Shown one piece after another: positions 10,618 to 22,426 of a DNA stretch of 64,000 bases. The DNA is from Branchiostoma floridae (Eukaryota; Chordata; Leptocardii; Amphioxiformes; Branchiostomatidae): assembly GCF_000003815.2 (NCBI RefSeq), contig NC_049990.1, positions 7,258,770 through 7,322,769 of the forward strand, written 5' to 3'. Numbering within the stretch: the stretch's first letter is position 1; each line of letters starts with the position of its first letter. Made by a program: the position numbers and the translations under genes. The notes below the pieces were generated by a model. That model ran no database searches. It was not told where the DNA came from and worked only from the letters and a program-made list of their open reading frames with translations.

Positions 10618-13600
10618 ATGGCTACCGCAGTCTTTAGGTGGATAATTCAGTCCGTGCAGGACACTTTACAGATCTATGGGCTGAATTTGCAGTCTTTGCT
10701 GGTCTTCTGTACGGCGTTTGTCCTGGCATGTGCACTTCTGAAACGTTCCCCAAACCTGCCTCCTTACCCGGCAGGACGTGTGCCTGTTCTCGGGCACCTC
10801 CTCGCATTGGGCCGAGCGCCACACCTCAAGCTGACGGCGTGGAGGCGGCAGTACGGGGACGTCTTCACCGTCAGGATGGGAATGGAAGACGCGGTGGTTC
10901 TGAACGGCTACACTGCCGTCAAGGACGCGCTCGTGGACAGGTCCGAGCTGTTCGCATCCAGGCCGCCAAACTACCTGTTTGATTTGACAGTTGATTCCGG
11001 AAAAGGTAAAACATTTCATTTCCATTGCTTTGTTAGTTTTCTACATTGCCAAATTGGAAACATAGTTGTCATGGTAAGTGTTAGGAGACATCGATCAGTT
11101 TCTGTATCTATACATTTTCATGTACGAAAGGTGGTATCTCACTGCACTTGCGTCAAGCTTGCGTCACTGTGAGGTTCGTTCGCATGCGTACTGTTTTGTT
11201 ATTTTCTCCGATTTTTAAAAAAATTTAGATATTGCGTAATACGAAAAAATATGACTTAGAAGACGACAAACTACACAAAAAGTAAGAAAATTCGTTCTTT
11301 ATCTCTAAAATTCGTTGAGTATCGAACCCGGCAGTGACGCAAGCGTGACGCAAGTGCAGTGAGATGCCACCTGAAGGGTTGGGAGGAAGCATACCATTCT
11401 GTTCTCCATACCCCGCGGACAAAGGCTAAATCTTGCCGCGGAGGCGTATAACTACAGTCTTGTTACGCAATGGACCATTAAGGGGGCACACCCCAGTTTA
11501 TGTCGGGTTTCAATTGGAGACTGTACACCCCCAAGTCTAGCGACCATCTCTTCCAGGAAATTATCCTGCAGCATACTAATTCTATATGGGGGTAAAATGG
11601 CCAACTGACTTCTGATCCTTCAATTTCTCTAATTTAGAAAAATGAGAGGAAAAAATTCATTGGGCATTTTCGCATTGGATAAAACCATTAAAAAGATTTT
11701 TCCGGCAAACACGACTGATACTGTCAGAAAGAGAAAAATCTTGCGAGTAAAGAAAATTCTAGTAAACTACAGTTTTGTAATCATCCACGTCGCGCGGCAT
11801 TGCAACTACGCTTACACATCACCTCAGAGGTCAATCTAGGTCACAGGACATTCAAGGCGTAAGGATACCCGGAAATAACTTCGGGCAAAAACACAATTTG
11901 CACCCAAAACATATAATTTCCTACGCTTTTCAGCCACGTTAGCGTTTGATGTCATTTCCCAGTAAATAATCACAAATGTAAACTCACACATAGACCATCG
12001 GAAGCTTTTCATCACCTTTTTGTCGTACACCACACCTGAGGTGTGTACCGTTAATGATTTTAATAATATGTACTATATTTGATCTACATGCGATCGCAGG
12101 TAACATTATCAAATATAGTAACTGTTACATAGCATTTGATATGACAAAGATAATGTGGTAAAATGTGATAAATTGTCTGCTATACATGATTGTAAATATA
12201 TCATATGACATCTTTGTTCCTTAAGACATTGCTGCTGCACGTTGGGGGACCCAGTTTAAACAGAGAAAGAAGTTTGCACTCACCGCCTTAAAGAACCTGG
12301 GCATGAAGGTCGGAAATGGCAGCATTCAGGAGAGCATCCGCGAGGAAGCGAGCAATCTACGAAACAGGGTTAGTTACCTTTGAATAACTACTTCTTGGTT
12401 GATGTCTACGTCTACCACATGTGTCCCTTGTTGCCAAAATTCCAGGTCTTTCCAGGATGGTACCAAAACAAAAAATACGCATGACGGTTTATAAATAGAA
12501 AACTCATATACAGTTCCTGGAATTCTTACTCTTACTCTAACCCTAACACAGTACACATCATTAGGCCCGTTCCATGAGAGTGTCGCCAAAATTAGTTATG
12601 CAAGATTCTACGCTGAATAGACTCGTTATTTACTGATGAAGGAATTGTTTAGATTGCAGAATACGAGGGTGAGCCCTTTGACATCGCCCATGACGTCACC
12701 GTGACGGTTGCAAACGTCATCTGCTCCATGACGTTTGGAAAGCGCTACGACTACGAGGATGAAACGTTCCGCGAGCTGTCTGAAGCAATTTTCACAGTAA
12801 TGGCTGAAGTTGGAGCCGGACAGATCGTCAGCGTCTTTCCTTTGTTACGGTTTGTTCCTGTAGGTGAGTAGAGCTCTCATTACTGAGCATTTCCTAATTG
12901 TGATTTCTACCATGTGTACTGCAACGTTCTTCAGGTTCGAATGACCACAATTCACACGGACGCGTGACCATGGTTAGCCTTATGACGTGACGTCAGCAGT
13001 TGATCTGAAGTGCCGCATGTACTGTATATGGTCTCTTTTACACCTTTCAATGAAACTTTATTTGCAAGTTCTTTCCCGATGGCTAATTGCAAGTAACAAA
13101 AATGATAAACGATGGTAAACTGTGTACAGTAGTAGGCGACTAGTTCTAGTGATAAATTCAAATAAACAAAAAAAAAAAAGCAACAAAAATTGCTATTGGA
13201 TTTGACTCCTTTTTCGGAGACAGTAGAAGACGAATGATTCCACCTTTTCGATATGTGTGGGTTTACATGTATTCCCATCATGAAGTAACTGTTGAGTGTC
13301 CAGGACTTTGCCCTTGTCCAGAAGATTTTAGTATATGGTTCACTCGACTCTGAAGTATGGTTACAGTAGAGACTGACGACCATGGTGGACTTTTCTTTGT
13401 TGTATTGTATAACAAAAATACCTTATTATAAAGAAACTTTCCTTCGTTTCAAAGTGTTACAAAAATAGTACTTAGCCAACAATCTATGAATATTGCCATC
13501 CACAGCGAACCGAGCCAGCGTCAGTGTATCTCGACAAATCGCCAAGATCCAAAAAGTGCTGAAAGAAGAAATGGCCCGCCATCGAGAACACCTGGATCGC

Positions 13601-15494
13601 GAGAACCCGCGAGACTTCCTCGACTTCTGCCTGCTGGAGCTGGAACAGCAGAAAAAGAGTCTGACGGAGGAAAACGTGCTGTACATAGCTCAGAACCTCT
13701 TTCTCGGCGGTACAGACACAACCACCCACACACTGCTGTGGAGTCTACTCTACATGACTTTGAACTCCGAAGTACAAAACAAGGTACATTTAAAAAAAAC
13801 AGTTACCCTGCTGGTCTAACAAAGACCGTTGGAAACCGTAACCGGGGCACCAACTCCCTTCCACGGCAACCTCCCTTCCTCGGCAAACTCCTTTTCCCGG
13901 TACCCGGTATAAGAGAACCCAGCCAACGTTTAAAATTGCGAAACAGACCAAAATACAGCCCCGTTCGGAGACTGCGACGAAGGCTAGGTTTTAATCCTTC
14001 AAAGTTTACCACATTTTCGGTTCAGAATTTCATTTGCATACCATACTGACTGCAAAACATTATTCTGTGTGTTTCTTCTACAAACTTTAACAATGTTTCA
14101 AAGGAGATTGCTTTAACGGTTTTGAACAGTTAACACAATTCCGCTTTATTCCTTTAACAGGTACATGAGGAGCTTGATGCCGTTGTTGGTGAGAGTCTGC
14201 CCGCCCTGTCCCACCGTTCCCAGATGCCCTACGTGAATGCTTGCCTGATGGAGGTCATGAGAATCCGTTACGTCGGACCTCTTTCGGTTCCCCACGCCAC
14301 GACAGCGCCTGTAAAAGTGCAGGAATATGACATCCCTAAAGGGACCCAGGTATTGCTACTCATTATAAAATTACAAATGTTCTTAATGTAACGTTCCCAA
14401 ATACTCACTTCCGTTACAGTTGGCTACATGACTGTGGGCAAAAGTTCCATTTATATCTTATAAATGCTTGCAGCGTACACGTACGTATGTCTAATTTTGA
14501 TCCAGGTAATCGTGAATCTGCACTCCCTCCACGTGGACCCCGCCTACTGGCCTGATCCGGACCGGTTTGACCCCGACAGGTTTCTGGACGCGGAAGGAAA
14601 CTTCATCAACAAGCCTGAGTCCTTCATGCCTTTTTCAGCAGGTAAGTAGAGTTCCACAGACTCTATACCTTTGCCAAGCAATATCATTAGTAACATTGAA
14701 AATCAACCAAATTTGCATGATATTCTCACTCCTACAAAACTTTCATGTCACAAATACGAAATCATTTACAAATTAGGCTTTTGCAGCATTTGTTAATCAT
14801 AGATATGCAAAAAAGTGTAAGTTTCATTTGCCTCATTTGTTATGCAAACCAAGTTCCAGTTTGCATAATCCACATACCATTACATTAATTGGTCAAAAAC
14901 GTAGTGACCTATCGTCGTAAAGAATTATGAAAATTTAGTCATCCCTTTTCAATTTATCCTGTTTCAAAGCCTGTAATTGAAACACGCCAGCAGTTCCAAA
15001 GAAAAATGCTGGAGGCTACGGTCAAAGCTTACGTCACATCCGAACACAACAGCTATTTACTACCCAAAATCGTTACCATAGCTTATCCAAAATTAAAAAC
15101 ACAGCTTTCGAATGTTCAGCTGTGTAGTACACGGGAGAGCCACCAAGGGCCCAAAATCTAATTATTTATTTGATATAAGAAGATCTACCCACATACCAAA
15201 TTTCATGACAACCCGTCGTAGCTTATTGATATCGAGTGCCAGGCTTAGAGATGAGGCACTTCCCATTTTCTGTGCTTTTTTTTTTATTTCACCACTTGAC
15301 ATTTTTTATATCCAGGTCGACGCGTGTGCCTTGGTGAGCAGCTGGCCAGGATGGAGCTATTCCTGTTCTTCTCCACCCTGCTGCAGTCCTTCACTTTCAA
15401 ACCGATAGAGGGCGCTCCTCCTCCAAGTACCAAAGGCGTCTTTGGTCTGACCTTGACACCCCATCCGTTCCAGCTCTGCGCGATTCCGCGTTAG
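10618..15494 (+). CDS. Cytochrome P450, CYP2-clan microsomal type, 7 exons, 507 aa
   Basis: Exons: 10618-11005, 12226-12368, 12653-12863, 13506-13783, 14161-14349, 14506-14641, 15316-15494 (TAG); total 1524 nt, exactly 508 codons. A haem monooxygenase anchored in the ER. Residues ~21-40 form a hydrophobic anchor followed by a Pro-rich hinge ([15 protein letters not shown]). The C-helix Trp136/Arg143 pair is present. The I-helix oxygen-activation motif GGTDTTT is at 315-321, ExxR at 371-374 (EVMR), the PDRF block at about 421-429, and the haem-ligand loop FSAGRRVCLG has Cys453. Full length is normal for the family. The [14 protein letters not shown] stretch and [13 protein letters not shown] loop are typical of CYP2-like enzymes (clan 2); I cannot assign a subfamily or substrate. 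The ATG at 10618 is preferred over an in-frame ATG at 10573 because it gives a standard N-terminal anchor. Confidence 0.95.
11130..11371. mobile_element. 242-bp hairpin miniature element in P450 intron 1
   Basis: Inverted arms of about 40 bp, GGTGGTATCTCACTGCACTT... at 11130-11169 and its near-complement at 11332-11371. The arms contain paired TTGCGTCA motifs. The centre is AT-rich and noncoding. No exact target duplication was recognised. Confidence 0.8.
14800..15260 (-). repeat. Degraded dispersed-repeat sequence in last P450 intron
   Basis: Contains 'ataccaaatttcatgacaac' and 'gggcccaaaatct' blocks and ATTTGCATAA octamer-like motifs in the orientation seen in the minus-strand copies at 38430-39460. 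Fragmentary. Confidence 0.45.
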
Positions 15495-15600
15495 TTATCT
15501 TAGCCATAACGTCATGTTTGTGGATAGGGTTGGTGTGTTTCGATTCATCTGAGAAAATCATATGATAAACTCAAGAATACAATTGTGGATTGTGCTTATA

Positions 15601-16040
15601 ATTACCTTCGCCATTGAAGAAGCTTAAGGTTACATTTTCGGCTGAAACATCATGTTGTGTCTCTGTATGTAGGTCAACAGCATATAACGAGAGTAGCTAT
15701 AGATGGACTTTCATTATATTTGGTATTTAGTAGCGGTTGCGGAAAGGAAGGTCGAGTTTGAAAATGGTTGGCGTAGCATTTTCCGTCGGCACTGCAGCGG
15801 GCCGAGTGTGTGTCCCTTTACATTATCTTGGTGGATAGGTAGGGGTGGGAAAATGAAGGCCAATGGGCCTCCTAGCGGCAAGTTACGGTACTGCAGCAGA
15901 GGTTCAAAGTTGGAGATAAATTGTTCCTCAAGTGCCACGTTCATGATTTTTGAGTAGTGGAAACGTCTTTGGGTAGGTAGTAAGTACGATGTTCATAATG
16001 ATATACATGTTAGGCAAATGAGGACTTAATTTGCATAATT
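15601..16040 (+). repeat. Dispersed repeat, ACCTTCGCC family, copy 2
   Basis: Starts ATTACCTTCGCCATTGAAGA and carries the TTTGGTATTTAG, GGTGGATAGGTAGGGGTGGG and GGGCCTCCTAGCGGC blocks in the same order as the 9293 copy, followed by an ATTTGCATAATT motif. An internal 84-codon frame here is not conserved with other copies. Confidence 0.75.
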
Positions 16041-17047
16041 ATTGTGGAAGTTTCGCAATTCTATTGTTTTCAATAACTGGACTTTGTTACACATGTAGAT
16101 TATGATAGATGGGACATAAGCAGATACCAAATATGCTAATGAAGAACTGATTTGCATTATATATGCAATAATTGCAAAACCGCTTAATGATTAATGATGG
16201 GTATTGTATACTTGTGACACGTGTATGTTAGTCAATGATGAACATTACCATGCATAAATCATGTAAGTGTGCCAGACATTTGTATAAAATTTACAAAAGG
16301 TCTAAATATTTCATTGAGGTATGAGGTGGCCGAACTCTAGTTTATAGTCTAATCTAAAATTCAATATCTACGTTAGGTTCATTGCTTGTAAACATATTTC
16401 AAACCATCTACTTATACCTCACAATAGAAAGAGACCTTTCCAGATATACGTAGCGTTTCTAATCCGTTTTACCCGATACTTTTCCCCACAAGTGTCTGTT
16501 ATAGGATCAGCTGTTCTTGAAGGAGCGACGAGAAATGTAGAAACAGCGCCCGCCGTGACGCGGTCTCCATAGTAACGAGGTAGGGGCGACGCCCTGGCAT
16601 GAGAAATACAAACATTTTTGGCCGCAGCGCGGCTTGGCTTTGTAACTTCACTTTTCACAGTCGTACCGTCCACTTGGCGGGGGTGAAGTGGAATTGAAAG
16701 TGTAGGGGGAGAGTCTGGAGACTAATGTTCGAGCAGATGTAAGGATCTGGATCATTCTTAGTTTTTACGCCTGTTTACATCGTTAAAATCACAATACTAG
16801 AAAAGAGAGCTAAATGTTGGAAAATAGGCGCAAAACACTGGATTTGGAGGATGCTGTTTTTTTTCTCGAAGAAGTTACCACCGTATTAACTGCTTGCCAT
16901 TTCTTATTACTCTTATTCCCAACGACAAGATTTGCGCCTTCCCTTTTACATTATGTGATTAATTCAATTCACAATAAATGACTTCAGAACTTCAGACTTC
17001 AAAACAATCTACGCTTTATTTAGTGATGACCATTGTCCCAAAACTAA
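16041..17047. other. Noncoding intergenic stretch
   Basis: AT-rich with repeated ATTTGCATAA-type motifs near 16020-16160. AATAAA at about 16973. No gene recognised on either strand. Confidence 0.5.
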
Positions 17048-17446
17048 TTTTTTTCTACCCTTCCACTCCGAGGTCTTTCATTTGTAACCTGCACAGTCCG
17101 CGAAGGTTCGACGATTAAGTCTTTGTTTGATCTTATCTTGAAGCTTAAAGACAATCAGGCAGATTATCCTCAAGAATTCGGTTGGTGGGAAATCACTTCG
17201 TCTGCTTTCACAATGTACCGAAAGCAGTACCTTCTCTATCTTGAAGAGCTGTTTAATAAATGCGCAAGATCGAAATCTTTATTGTCAAACCCATGCCCGT
17301 CTCATGTCTATTGCAAGGGAGCACATCATACATGTATATGTATGATAGGTAAAACTAAAAGAAATTTCTATTCCAAGGATTTGTCTGATGATTCTTTGTA
17401 CATCATTGTTAATTTGACTTCTTCTTTGGATGGAGTCACTAATTAA
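17048..17446 (+). other. Unrecognised open frame, about 130 codons
   Basis: Open from just after a stop at 17045 to TAA at 17444; first in-frame ATG is only at about 17212. The translation has a mixed, protein-like composition with several Cys and Lys, but I recognise no domain and there is no clear partner exon. It could be a chance frame, an old transposon fragment or one exon of an unseen gene. Confidence 0.2.
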
Positions 17447-17825
17447 TAACCTTTTTTCCGTTAAAGAAAAAAGGTAGAACGTCTTCAACGTTCCCTGCGA
17501 GCCTTGGCAGTTAACGTTGACCAACGACAGCTAACGCAGTGTTCATTGCTCAAACGCTTTGCCTTTCATAGACACTAGACAGTCTTGTCGAATTTCTCCA
17601 TTAGGCATCTTGCTTCTTGAAGTTAAAGATTACGTAGTCCACGTTTCTTGAAGGAGTCGGCCTTGCAAACCGACACCAAAAGAACAGCAAGTATGTGTGT
17701 GAGAGTTGTTCGGTCACGGTACACATGCGGCAAATTGGATCTGTGTAAATCTCGTGTTCCGCGTCGCGACCCAACCATGGCGCGGCGGCAGGGCGTGCTG
17801 GAGTGTGTATGGTGGTCTATTGACC

Positions 17826-17990
17826 TCACAGCCTCTTCAGCCGGATTCGAACCCGCGTCCACCAATCCAGGCGTACTCCTGTAAGAGAACAAGAGACCCC
17901 GGGCGATGTATATCGTCGCCAACTGAGCAAATTGGCGGGCTAGTCTCTCAGGCGGTCGCGCGGTGTTTATTCTACCGCGCGCTTTGATGT
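17826..17990 (-). repeat. Possible tRNA-like SINE remnant
   Basis: Read on the minus strand, a B-box GGTTCGAATCC (17843-17853 on +) lies downstream of an A-box-like TTGCTCAGTTGG (17919-17930 on +). The A-B distance of about 87 nt is long for a tRNA, and the T-stem and acceptor stem do not pair well, so a functional tRNA is unlikely. Confidence 0.3.
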
Positions 17991-18479
17991 GGTGACTCGG
18001 CAAAAGGGGTTGCAAAGCGGCCTGCGCGCCTCGAGAGGCTTTAGTCCCGTCTTCAAAGGCTCGTCAAGGAGTCTTAAAACAGGTGGAAACAAACGCGCCG
18101 CCTCGTGAGAGGCCATCAGACGGAATTGCTAGAAAAACTGCTCGGACACTTACCACCAATTAGCACGCTCTCCACGGCACATCGACCGGGGGGCCCGGCC
18201 CTTCAGTAAATTAATTTTAATTACCATGGGCAAACATGGCGGGGGATGGGAGGGGGGTGGAGTGGGGGATCGATCGGGTAGCGGTGGGAAAGTAACGGGA
18301 CATGAAAGGGAGAAAGTGAAGCGCCGAAGATGCCGAAACCTTCTTGAGCGCCACTCGAGTGTCGGGGTTGGATTCTGTCCAAATGTTACCCTCGTTCTTA
18401 CCTCCTTTCCTAGTCCGGATGTCGCTTACTCACACAGCCTTCTCCTTTCTCAGAACAACTATCATGTATGACACATTTC
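17991..18479. other. GC-rich noncoding stretch
   Basis: Begins CG-rich then G-rich (GGGGGATGGGAGGGGGG near 18240). No coding sequence supported. Confidence 0.4.
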
Positions 18480-18745
18480 TGAAGTGTGCCCCACTCCCAT
18501 TGAATGTTTGAAAATCAAGGCCATGGCATACCCAGGGCAAAAGATACAAAAGAACAACATTTCTGCTGCAAGCAAAGCCACCAGGAGGCCCCAAAGTGAC
18601 AATGCCCTTCGTCTTTCCAAGACCTACCCCCACACTAAATATCATCATAATCCATCCAGAGCTCATCAAGATATGCTTACCATGAATATGAGGAAACACG
18701 AACGCACACACACAGATACACCCACAACAGTACCTCCGTTTTCCC
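18480..18745 (-). repeat. Dispersed repeat, ACCTTCGCC family, copy 3
   Basis: Minus-orientation blocks: 'ggaggccccaaagtgaca', 'cctacccccacactaaatatcatcat', 'aatccatccagagctcatca', then a CACACACAGATACAC stretch. These match the complement of the 9293 copy in the same order. Confidence 0.7.
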
Positions 18746-19503
18746 GTAAGTAAAAAGAGGGGACAATTCTCAAACCGTGAAATCGTATACAACGGAAATG
18801 TATATTATTAACAGAACAATTGTCAAAATTCCAAAATGGCTAAACTAACTAGAAATTGTAACAAAAGAAAAACGAATCACGATGTGTCCTCTTTAATTCC
18901 ACTATACTATTGCCCAAAATAAGACAACGATAGCATATACATGTACTGTGTTTTCGCAAACCTATGCAGAAGAGGATCAAATCAGCTGTTGAGGGCTAAC
19001 CCGCCGCTACTTACATCAAAGACTAAACAAGTAGGCAAATAGAGGAATTTGTGTTGGCAAAAGAGTTTGGAAAGTTTACCGATAGCTGGGACGTTTGTCT
19101 CCCTCCACACAATCCGGTTCTTACGGGGTCTAATGTAGCCGGGCGGACAGGTGGTCTGTTGTGCGCGCCGTCCGGATGTTTTCCCTCTCTGTGAGAAATC
19201 TTTTCTGTAAATTTCAGCTGAAAACACAGCGCTGCGTCATGGCTAGAACGTAACATGTCCTACCGTGGGCTCACTCGAGACCTGTTGGATGTCGACGTCT
19301 AGAAGGGGAAATATCTTAAAGTCGAAATTTGTATTTTAAAGTTGAAGTCATAATACCAAATCATGTACTATACGTACTACTACATGTAGCTGAATTCTTC
19401 TTAAAGTTTTGATTAATAACATTAGAGTTTCACCTTTCATTCATTGTACGTTTGACTGTAACTATTAAAAATAATTTCATTGAATATCTAAATTGAAGGG
19501 ATA
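18746..19503. other. Noncoding intergenic stretch
   Basis: No gene, RNA or well-formed repeat recognised on either strand. Confidence 0.45.
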
Positions 19504-19511
19504 AATCTATA

Positions 19512-19992
19512 GGTAACAGGTTGTTTCGCAACAATGCCAGTTCGCAACCGTCAGTTCGCAACAAGGCAAGTCTTTTCGCAACAAGGTATAGGTCTTTTCG
19601 CAACATTTTAATGTTATTCATCTTGATAGCCTAATAGTATTGGAAATCGTATTCCTAACATAATTGTACTCATTCCACGTAAAAATCTTACCGGGTGCAA
19701 AAGACAACCCCGGCGGCAGAGGAACATGCATATGGGGCCGCATGGACCTGACAGCCCGATGATTTTCATACGCCTGGTGGTACAGTTTCATACGAAGCGT
19801 GCACATGCAGGAGTATAATTGTGTTAAGAATACGATTTTTAATACTATTAGGCTATCAAGATTAATAACATTAAAATGTTGTAAAACGACTTGTACCTTG
19901 TTGCGAAAACACTTGTACCTTGTTGCGAAAAGACTTTCCTTGTTGCGAACTGACGATTGCGAACTGACATTGTTGCGAAACAACTTGTAACC
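19512..19992. mobile_element. 481-bp non-autonomous hAT-like foldback transposon
   Basis: Flanked by a perfect 8-bp duplication AATCTATA (19504-19511 and 19993-20000), the size made by hAT transposases. The outermost 25 bp of the arms agree at 23 positions; the arms continue as long inverted repeats (about 19512-19680 and 19815-19992). Each arm carries four to five directly repeated TTCGCAACAA/GTTGCGAA motifs, arranged like subterminal transposase-binding repeats. The ~130-bp centre has no coding capacity. Confidence 0.93.
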
Positions 19993-20000
19993 AATCTATA

Positions 20001-21130
20001 CTTAAACAAACCTTGATCATAAGAATTATTACCTGTTCCCACATGCACACATTTATCTTAAAGCTAGAAGTTGATCAGTTAGCCTAGTACAATGCATTTG
20101 TCTACAATGTAACATATGTACTGTTGTGTGTGTTGTTGTAACTTTCGGGAATATATTTCTTATACATGTATGTTTGATGAGTTAAACGATAGACAACCTG
20201 TATCGAGCCCTTTGAGGCGCGTGCAATAAAGAGTTTTTATTCATCCATAGTTCCCGAATTTTCGACACAAGTGGATCCTATGCGGGTAGCATGTGGTTGC
20301 CCGATCGGCCGCTAGGGCATGCTTACTAGGTGTGCGGAATAGCGATGTTTATCTGTCCAGTAATGTGTATTTAAAAGTCATGTACTGTGAGATGCGCAGT
20401 GTTGCCTCTGGGCTGCCAACAAACTTTTGAACGCTTTTTTAGAATAAACCAGTCTACGACTTTTTGTAGCATGCATAATGGTAAATCGCCGTGTTCTCTT
20501 TTATTAGAATACGTCTTCTATATAGTCTGTTTAGTTTGACTGTCGGAAAGGTATACAGGAGCTAGAAAAGGATGGAAACTACGCTGAATCTCACTCGCCG
20601 GGCCTTCAGTGAAAACTTTTAGTCGCCCCCCTCCCCACGATATCTGTTCCCAGATAGCTTGAGGTGTATTCCTTATGCAATTACACAAACCATCTATTTT
20701 AAACTCTATCTGCCTTTACACTTACAACTGTCTTAAGAAGCGAGAAGAAGTTCATTTTCATACTAGTATACTTTCGACTTTGTAGTTTTTGTTTCATATC
20801 ACATCCTTCCACAATTTGTACTCAGAATCACTAGGAACTGCATTCTGTTTACTTTGACCTGTACTTAGCTTGTTAGCAGACTATGAAACACCTTCTTGTC
20901 TGCTCCGTCCTGCCCGAACCATGCACCAAGGAAGATCTAGAAGCTCTGACCCCCAGAGGAAGGGAGTGTGTGGAGTACTGGAGCAGGAAAGTGTAGTGAT
21001 GACACGAAAGTAGAAGAAGAAGGGTGTTAGAGAGCATAAACGTACAATAAAGGTCATCCATTCATTCATGCCAAGATTTCCCTCTGTTAAAGTGCTGAGG
21101 CGAAAACGGGTGAATAAATGGCGCAATTAG
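20001..21130. other. Noncoding; possible LINE 3' remnants
   Basis: Two stretches end in polyadenylation-like tails: TGCAATAAAGAGTTTTTATTC at about 20222 and ACAATAAAGGTCATCC at about 21046. Sequence before the second (20880-21000) has protein-like composition on both strands. Retroelement 3' ends are plausible but no reverse-transcriptase motif is visible. Confidence 0.3.
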
Positions 21131-22426
21131 ATCAAAATTAGGATGTTTCCATCAGGAAGGCAGCGGTCACGACAAAACTGTGTAGAAAATGGCCGGCGTT
21201 TTATCTAAAGCAATTTTCCTTCGGCAATTTCCACAAAATTACAGGCGGAGTAAGAGGATAATCTAATTCACTCGGCGTGTTGGTTTTTAAGTACAATAGG
21301 AGGAACAGCAAGGTCCATAGTTAAGTAGTTATGCTGTGTTATGTTTTGCTTAGGAATAAAACTACCGTAAGAAAAATATAAAATATGATCTCCGATCGAA
21401 ACGCAATCCATCAAAAACGGCAAAACGTAAAAATAACTACGGTATCTCAAACCATATTTCTGGTATATTTGACCCAACTTCCTGTTAGTGTCCCCGACTT
21501 GCCTTACATTCAAATGTCAATCGCGTAACTGCGGACACACATGACTTCAAGCAAACAAACAAACCCCAACTGATTGCAAAGCCCGTGTTTTTATGGAGCT
21601 CGAGGCTAATAAAGATGGGTGTTGAAATCGTATGAAGACCGTGACATATAGAGACTGTTTTTAGTATCAGAAAGTTGACAACGCACAAAAGTCGGGCAAA
21701 ATATATATATACTAGTACATGTACTACGTATGACAGCAGAGTGAAAGAGACAATAAACGCACGGAAGAGGAAACATGAAAAACGAACCATGGATTGCAAT
21801 ATTAGACAGAATCTTTTTTACCACCTTTCCATTGAGGCGGTGAAGACTGAGCGGCCAAATATTTTGATTTATTTCAGCAGCTTAAAACTAATTTCATTGA
21901 TATGAAATATATTCTACAGATTTTGTGTCTTGTCTTTTAAATGATATCTTAGCATCGTGGATAGAATAATGTTCAATCATAAAGTCCAAGGTCCAATTTC
22001 TATCTTAACATGTCATGACTACAACTATTGATTACATTTTAACAAATGCTGCCACTAACATTTACATGTCTTTTCCCTCTTCATTAAAAAAAGTGTGTAC
22101 GAACTCACAGACTTATTGTAGTGTAAGGTGAAGTAACTTCACAATGAGAAGTCTCCATAGAAGAGCAAATAGTTCCCACCCCGTCAGTCTTCCCCCTCTT
22201 CACCGTAGGAAATTAAGAGCAGTGATTGGCTGATGGCCAATTGATATGCAAGCGGCCATTTAATCCAGTAAACCGGCGGCCTGTATGTGGCGGGACCCAG
22301 TTAAGGTTGGAGTGAAAGTTACCGTGGCAAGAACTGTCACACCACTGCTGGGGGGTCATCACAAACTTTCTTAAGAAGATAGTATACTGTTGTGAATGTA
22401 TAGGCGAGAGGAGATATCGCTCTAGT
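21131..22426. other. Upstream flank of Arx
   Basis: No coding sequence recognised. The last ~300 bp before the Arx ATG are GC-rich relative to the surroundings and probably hold the promoter and 5'UTR; no clear TATA box. Confidence 0.45.

Noticed and set aside
10613-10618. TATA box for the P450 gene
   Set aside because: TATAAA directly abuts the start codon, leaving no room for a transcription start and 5'UTR.
13486-14049. 187-codon Arg-rich frame
   Set aside because: It is the wrong frame across P450 exon 4 and its intron; the frame giving the GGTDTTT I-helix motif is the coding one.
17826-17990. tRNA gene on the minus strand
   Set aside because: A- and B-box-like motifs are present but too far apart, and T-stem and acceptor pairing fail.
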